Positions 43,113 to 45,848 of a DNA stretch of 45,848 nt are shown in pieces. Position numbers and translations under genes: made by a program. The stretch spans positions 1 to 45,848 of the forward strand of contig NZ_FQXD01000023.1 of NCBI RefSeq assembly GCF_900129865.1, written 5' to 3'. The DNA is from Virgibacillus chiguensis (GTDB taxonomy: Bacteria; Bacillota; Bacilli; Bacillales; Amphibacillaceae). Position 1 is the stretch's first letter. Each line of letters starts with the position of its first letter. The notes beneath the pieces are model-generated. The model saw only the letters and a list, made by a program, of their open reading frames with translations, searched no databases and had not been told where the DNA came from.

Positions 43113-44306
43113 TTGAATAAGAAGGACATCGCAAATATCCGGAAACAATTTAAATTAAATAATGATCTTTTAAAAATCCATGAGATTTTCAACGTATACA
43201 TCATGAAAGAGTCAAGTGAAGTATATCATCATCAGAGTACACCATTTGAGTTATTAGAGGACGAACAGAAAGAGCTATTTATGGCCAATTTTAAAAAAGT
43301 ATTAACTGGCCAGCTTGATCAGAAATTATTTGAGTTAAAATTTAAACGCGAAGCAGAAGATAATAGTCAGCTTATCCTGCATCAAGGATTACTGAGTAGT
43401 GACACCGAAGAATGGAAAGCGCATATGCTTCGACTCGTAGAAAAAATGCTAAAAGATAAGCAATATGAAATGGACATTGTTGTTAGTTTTATTCGTGGGG
43501 AATACTTGAAACCAATGAAACCCCAGCGTGAAGAAGCAGAAGAAAGTGAACGGGACACGGTACATTCTCACTCATTTATCTTATGCAGTATGAATAAAAC
43601 ACAAGATCCTAAAAAAGAGCTATTATTTGATTATGTGGAAAAGGAATTTAAATATAATATTGTCGTCGATCCAATTATTAACTTGAAAGCACCGATATCT
43701 GGATTTCTGTTTCCTTGCTTTACCGACAATGCTGCAGATGTGAATCATGTTCTTTACTCAGCAGGAAAAGCAAATGAATTAAATTACCATTTTATCGAGG
43801 AAGTATTGAATGCAGAAGAAATTATGACGGCTGAAGAAGATAAAATAGTCTTTGAAGAAATTGTAAAGAAAGTAGCGGGCGAGCGTATAAATACGTCGAC
43901 TCTTTCCAATGTGTATGATGAAATCTATCATGTTATTGAAGAAAGTGAGGAAGAGCAAGAAGTACCGAAACTAGACTATAAAGACGTAGAAAGAGTTCTA
44001 AAGAGCAGTGGTGTAAAAGATGTGGATACGGAAAAGGTAGAAGAGGCATTCAAGACAGTCATTGATGATGAAAAGTTCGAATTAAAAGCGAATAATATTG
44101 TGCCGAAACCAACGTCAAAGTCGATCAAAATAAAGACAAAAGTAGCGGATATTTCCATTAGCCCACAAGACCTAAGATATGTGCGTCAAATTCATTTCGG
44201 AGGGAAATTAAGCCTGATGATTGAAGTAGAAGAAAATACGATGATTGAAGGTTTTGAATTGATCCCAGAAGTGTTGTTTGAAAAAGTGGAAGGAGAAGAG
44301 GAATAA
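43113..44306 (+). CDS. DUF4317 family protein
   Basis: 397 residues. The opening NKKDIANIRKQFKLNNDLLKI and the overall plan match the uncharacterised Firmicutes family DUF4317. There are no membrane segments or signal peptide. The middle includes a stretch with cysteines (FILCSMN, FLFPCFTD), and the C-terminal half is very acidic (ESEEEQEVPKLDYKDVERVL). No catalytic motif is recognised. TTG start 8 nt after TAGGAGTG. Six nt separate its stop from the longest possible reading of the next ORF, but that gene's own start is further on. Confidence 0.82.
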   Translation: MNKKDIANIRKQFKLNNDLLKIHEIFNVYIMKESSEVYHHQSTPFELLEDEQKELFMANFKKVLTGQLDQKLFELKFKREAEDNSQLILHQGLLSSDTEEWKAHMLRLVEKMLKDKQYEMDIVVSFIRGEYLKPMKPQREEAEESERDTVHSHSFILCSMNKTQDPKKELLFDYVEKEFKYNIVVDPIINLKAPISGFLFPCFTDNAADVNHVLYSAGKANELNYHFIEEVLNAEEIMTAEEDKIVFEEIVKKVAGERINTSTLSNVYDEIYHVIEESEEEQEVPKLDYKDVERVLKSSGVKDVDTEKVEEAFKTVIDDEKFELKANNIVPKPTSKSIKIKTKVADISISPQDLRYVRQIHFGGKLSLMIEVEENTMIEGFELIPEVLFEKVEGEEE

Positions 44307-44399
44307 TTCGTATTGCCATGTTTGTATTATCATGTTAACTGGGACAATGGAAGAAAAGGATTGGTATTACTCCATCAATATACAATTGGAGGGGTTTTT

Positions 44400-44945
44400 T
44401 TGTATTATGATGAACAGACAAAAACGATTACTACGAATAGGTTATTATTAAGACTATTTCAAAAAGAAGATGCAGCCGAAGTTGCTAAACTTTGTAATAA
44501 CTACAATATTTATAAGCATACATTGAATTTACCGTATCCTTATCAAATAGATGATGCTGTATCATGGATAAAGAACCATCATGATAATTTTTGTGAGGAT
44601 AAATTATATGAATTTGCAATAACGGATAAGACGAACGGTAGATTGTACGGTTCCATAGCATTATCGAACAATCAAAGAATTCTTCATGGTGAAATAGCTT
44701 ATTTCATTGGGGAAGTATTTTGGGGAAAAGGTTTTGCGACAGAAGCAGCAAAAGCTATCTTACAATTTGCGTTTACTGAAAAACATTATCATAAAGTGTT
44801 TGCTCGCTGTTTTTTGTCAAATGCAGCATCCAGTAAAGTTTTGCAAAAAATCGGCATGGAAAAAGAAGGAGTATTGAAGGAGCATGTAAAGAAAGAAGAT
44901 CGATTTGAAGATCTTGTATACTATGGCGTAATTAACAAGCAATAG
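44400..44945 (+). CDS. GNAT acetyltransferase, RimJ/RimL type
   Basis: About 181 residues. TTITTNRLLLRLFQKEDAAEVAKLC at the N-terminus and YPYQIDDAVSWI near residue 45 are typical of RimJ/RimL N-acetyltransferases. Acetyl-CoA motif A is IAYFIGEVFWGKGFATEAAKAI near 100-121. The C-terminal strand HKVFARCFLSNAASSKVLQKIGM completes the fold. Family members acetylate protein N-termini or antibiotics. I chose TTG 44400 because GGAGGGG lies 5 nt upstream; the open frame extends to 44313 but the added 29 residues are outside the fold. No terminator is obvious before the T-box leader. Confidence 0.87.
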   Translation: MYYDEQTKTITTNRLLLRLFQKEDAAEVAKLCNNYNIYKHTLNLPYPYQIDDAVSWIKNHHDNFCEDKLYEFAITDKTNGRLYGSIALSNNQRILHGEIAYFIGEVFWGKGFATEAAKAILQFAFTEKHYHKVFARCFLSNAASSKVLQKIGMEKEGVLKEHVKKEDRFEDLVYYGVINKQ

Positions 44946-45035
44946 TAAAAATGATGTTGAGTTTACTTTAATAGTATGATAACCTATTTGAAATTGAATA
45001 TAAAATACGATGAAGAGAAGAGTATATAAAAGGAA

Positions 45036-45285
45036 TGCATAAGAGAGAGCCCCGGTGCTGAAAAGGGGTATGCAGTCTTTTATGGAACCAAGCCTCGGAG
45101 TAGCACGTTGGATTGCAAATGATAGCGTGACAGGAGCTCCTGTTATTGAGCTAAAGTATAAGCAAAGGTCCTTTTGCCGTACTTAAAAGGTTTATATGGT
45201 GACATATAAATAAACTGGGGTGGCACCACGGTTATCATTCTTAATCTCGTCCCCAAGACAATCGTCTTGGGGGTGGGATTTTTTA
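45036..45285 (+). ncRNA. T-box leader (tRNA-sensing riboswitch), orphan
   Basis: The order is an AGAGAG element with a CCCC/GGGG hairpin (45045-45067), a region GGAACCAAGCCTCGGAG where the specifier should lie, then the T-box proper TGGGGTGGCACCACGGTT at 45216-45233. A terminator follows: CCCCAAGAC/GTCTTGGGG at 45251-45272, extended by several weaker pairs and followed by TTTTTT. By alignment with other leaders the specifier could be CAA (Gln) or CCA (Pro); I cannot decide. No aminoacyl-tRNA synthetase or amino-acid gene follows within the window. Confidence 0.88.
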
Positions 45286-45320
45286 TTTTGGTCAAGTATA
45301 AAAATTTAAAGGTTTATAAG

Positions 45321-45338
45321 AAAAACGACAGCGTTTTT
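45321..45338. terminator. Small hairpin, possible bidirectional terminator
   Basis: AAAAACG/CGTTTTT, 7-bp stem and 4-nt loop. It lies between the T-box terminator and the insertion element. Confidence 0.4.
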
Positions 45339-45442
45339 TATATGAATTGGCGATAAGTCAAATTTCTCATGCTTGGTTTATAGCTTCCCTATAGAGATGC
45401 TATTATAATTTTATTTTTCTGATAAATTTAAATTAATCCCGA

Positions 45443-45848
45443 ATATAAGGTGATGTACGACTCCCACTTCCAAAATTAGAGATGTAAGCTGAACTAATTT
45501 AACTTACAAATGCGTGGTCTAACTCCACCGTCTTTAGACGGTATCCGCTTTTAGCCTTATCTTTTTTGTCCATACTAAGTGAAGAGGTGAAAGTATGGAA
45601 GGATATAGAAAAAATAGTCATACTGTGTATGATATCAAGTATCATGTCATATGGGTGACAAAGTATAGATATAAGGTTTTGGGCGGGCATATAGCGGTGA
45701 GAGTGCGTGATTTGATAAGACAAGGTTGTGAAGCCAGAGGAATTACCATATTGCAAGGAAGTGTTGGGAAAGACCACATTCATTTATTATTATCTTGTCC
45801 TCCAAGTATTGCTCCAAGTAAAATATTGCAGTATCTAAAAGGAAGATC
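45443..45848 (+). mobile_element. IS200/IS605-family insertion element, left part (runs off the window)
   Basis: Starts near the shared block at 45443-45470, contains the hairpin CCGTCT/AGACGG at 45528-45541, as expected for the subterminal hairpin of this family, and then the tnpA gene. The exact left boundary and target site cannot be fixed without the other end. Confidence 0.7.
45595..45848 (+). CDS. tnpA: IS200/IS605 TnpA transposase (Y1 HUH), partial
   Basis: 84 complete codons from ATG 45595 (GAAGAGGTG upstream), open to the window end. Family features: YHVIWVTKYRYKVL near residue 17, HIHLLLSCPP near residue 61 giving the His-x-His of the HUH metal site, and the start of the KILQYLKG helix. 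The catalytic Tyr would lie beyond the window (full length is about 130-150 residues). This enzyme moves the element as single-stranded DNA using hairpins at its ends. Confidence 0.93.
   Translation, partial: MEGYRKNSHTVYDIKYHVIWVTKYRYKVLGGHIAVRVRDLIRQGCEARGITILQGSVGKDHIHLLLSCPPSIAPSKILQYLKGR

Noticed and set aside
45499-45783. 94-codon minus-strand frame
   Set aside because: Antisense shadow of the IS200/IS605 end and tnpA.

Overview
The window reads as a low-GC Gram-positive chromosome, most likely Bacillaceae. The reasons are an rRNA operon end followed by a tRNA array in the order of Bacillus subtilis trnD, AT-rich genes with strong purine-rich ribosome binding sites, TTG/GTG starts, a T-box leader and Bacillus-type families (DUF4317, SEC-C). 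The genus cannot be fixed from this sequence alone.

Layout. 1-1714: 3' end of 23S rRNA, 5S rRNA, 14 tRNA genes and a strong terminator. 1.8-6.4 kb: a row of small same-strand single genes (P-loop kinase, GNAT, decayed GNAT, metallophosphoesterase, GNAT, VOC protein, PlsY-like acyltransferase). Most are followed by a copy of the same roughly 60-bp structured repeat, and three are broken. 6.4-7.2 kb: non-coding, with hairpins. 7.2-10.3 kb: an amidohydrolase and a frameshifted sodium:solute symporter. 10.5-14.4 kb: a minus-strand pair, an SgrR-type regulator and an MFS exporter, bracketed by inverted copies of one repeat; the left copy carries a 210-nt GC-richer insert.

14.4-39.5 kb is the main content: a hybrid trans-AT polyketide/non-ribosomal peptide cluster. 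The order is Sfp-type phosphopantetheinyl transferase; KS-ACP-C-A(methyltransferase inserted)-PCP-E; KS-KR(degenerate)-ACP; discrete acyltransferase; A-PCP-C-A-PCP; C-A-PCP; type II thioesterase; lysine 2,3-aminomutase; stand-alone methyltransferase. Hand-read adenylation codes suggest Asn (epimerised, possibly methylated), Leu, Ser and a basic residue. With the aminomutase, the last is best explained as beta-lysine. A parsimonious but unproven order is Leu-Ser, malonate, malonate, D-(methyl)Asn, beta-Lys. I do not recognise the product.

39.9-45.8 kb: a carboxyltransferase (PccB type), SEC-C protein, DUF4317 protein, GNAT, an orphan T-box leader, and the start of an IS200/IS605-family element running off the window. 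Fragments resembling its end also occur inside the biosynthetic cluster. All functions are inferred by reading motifs; no search was run.
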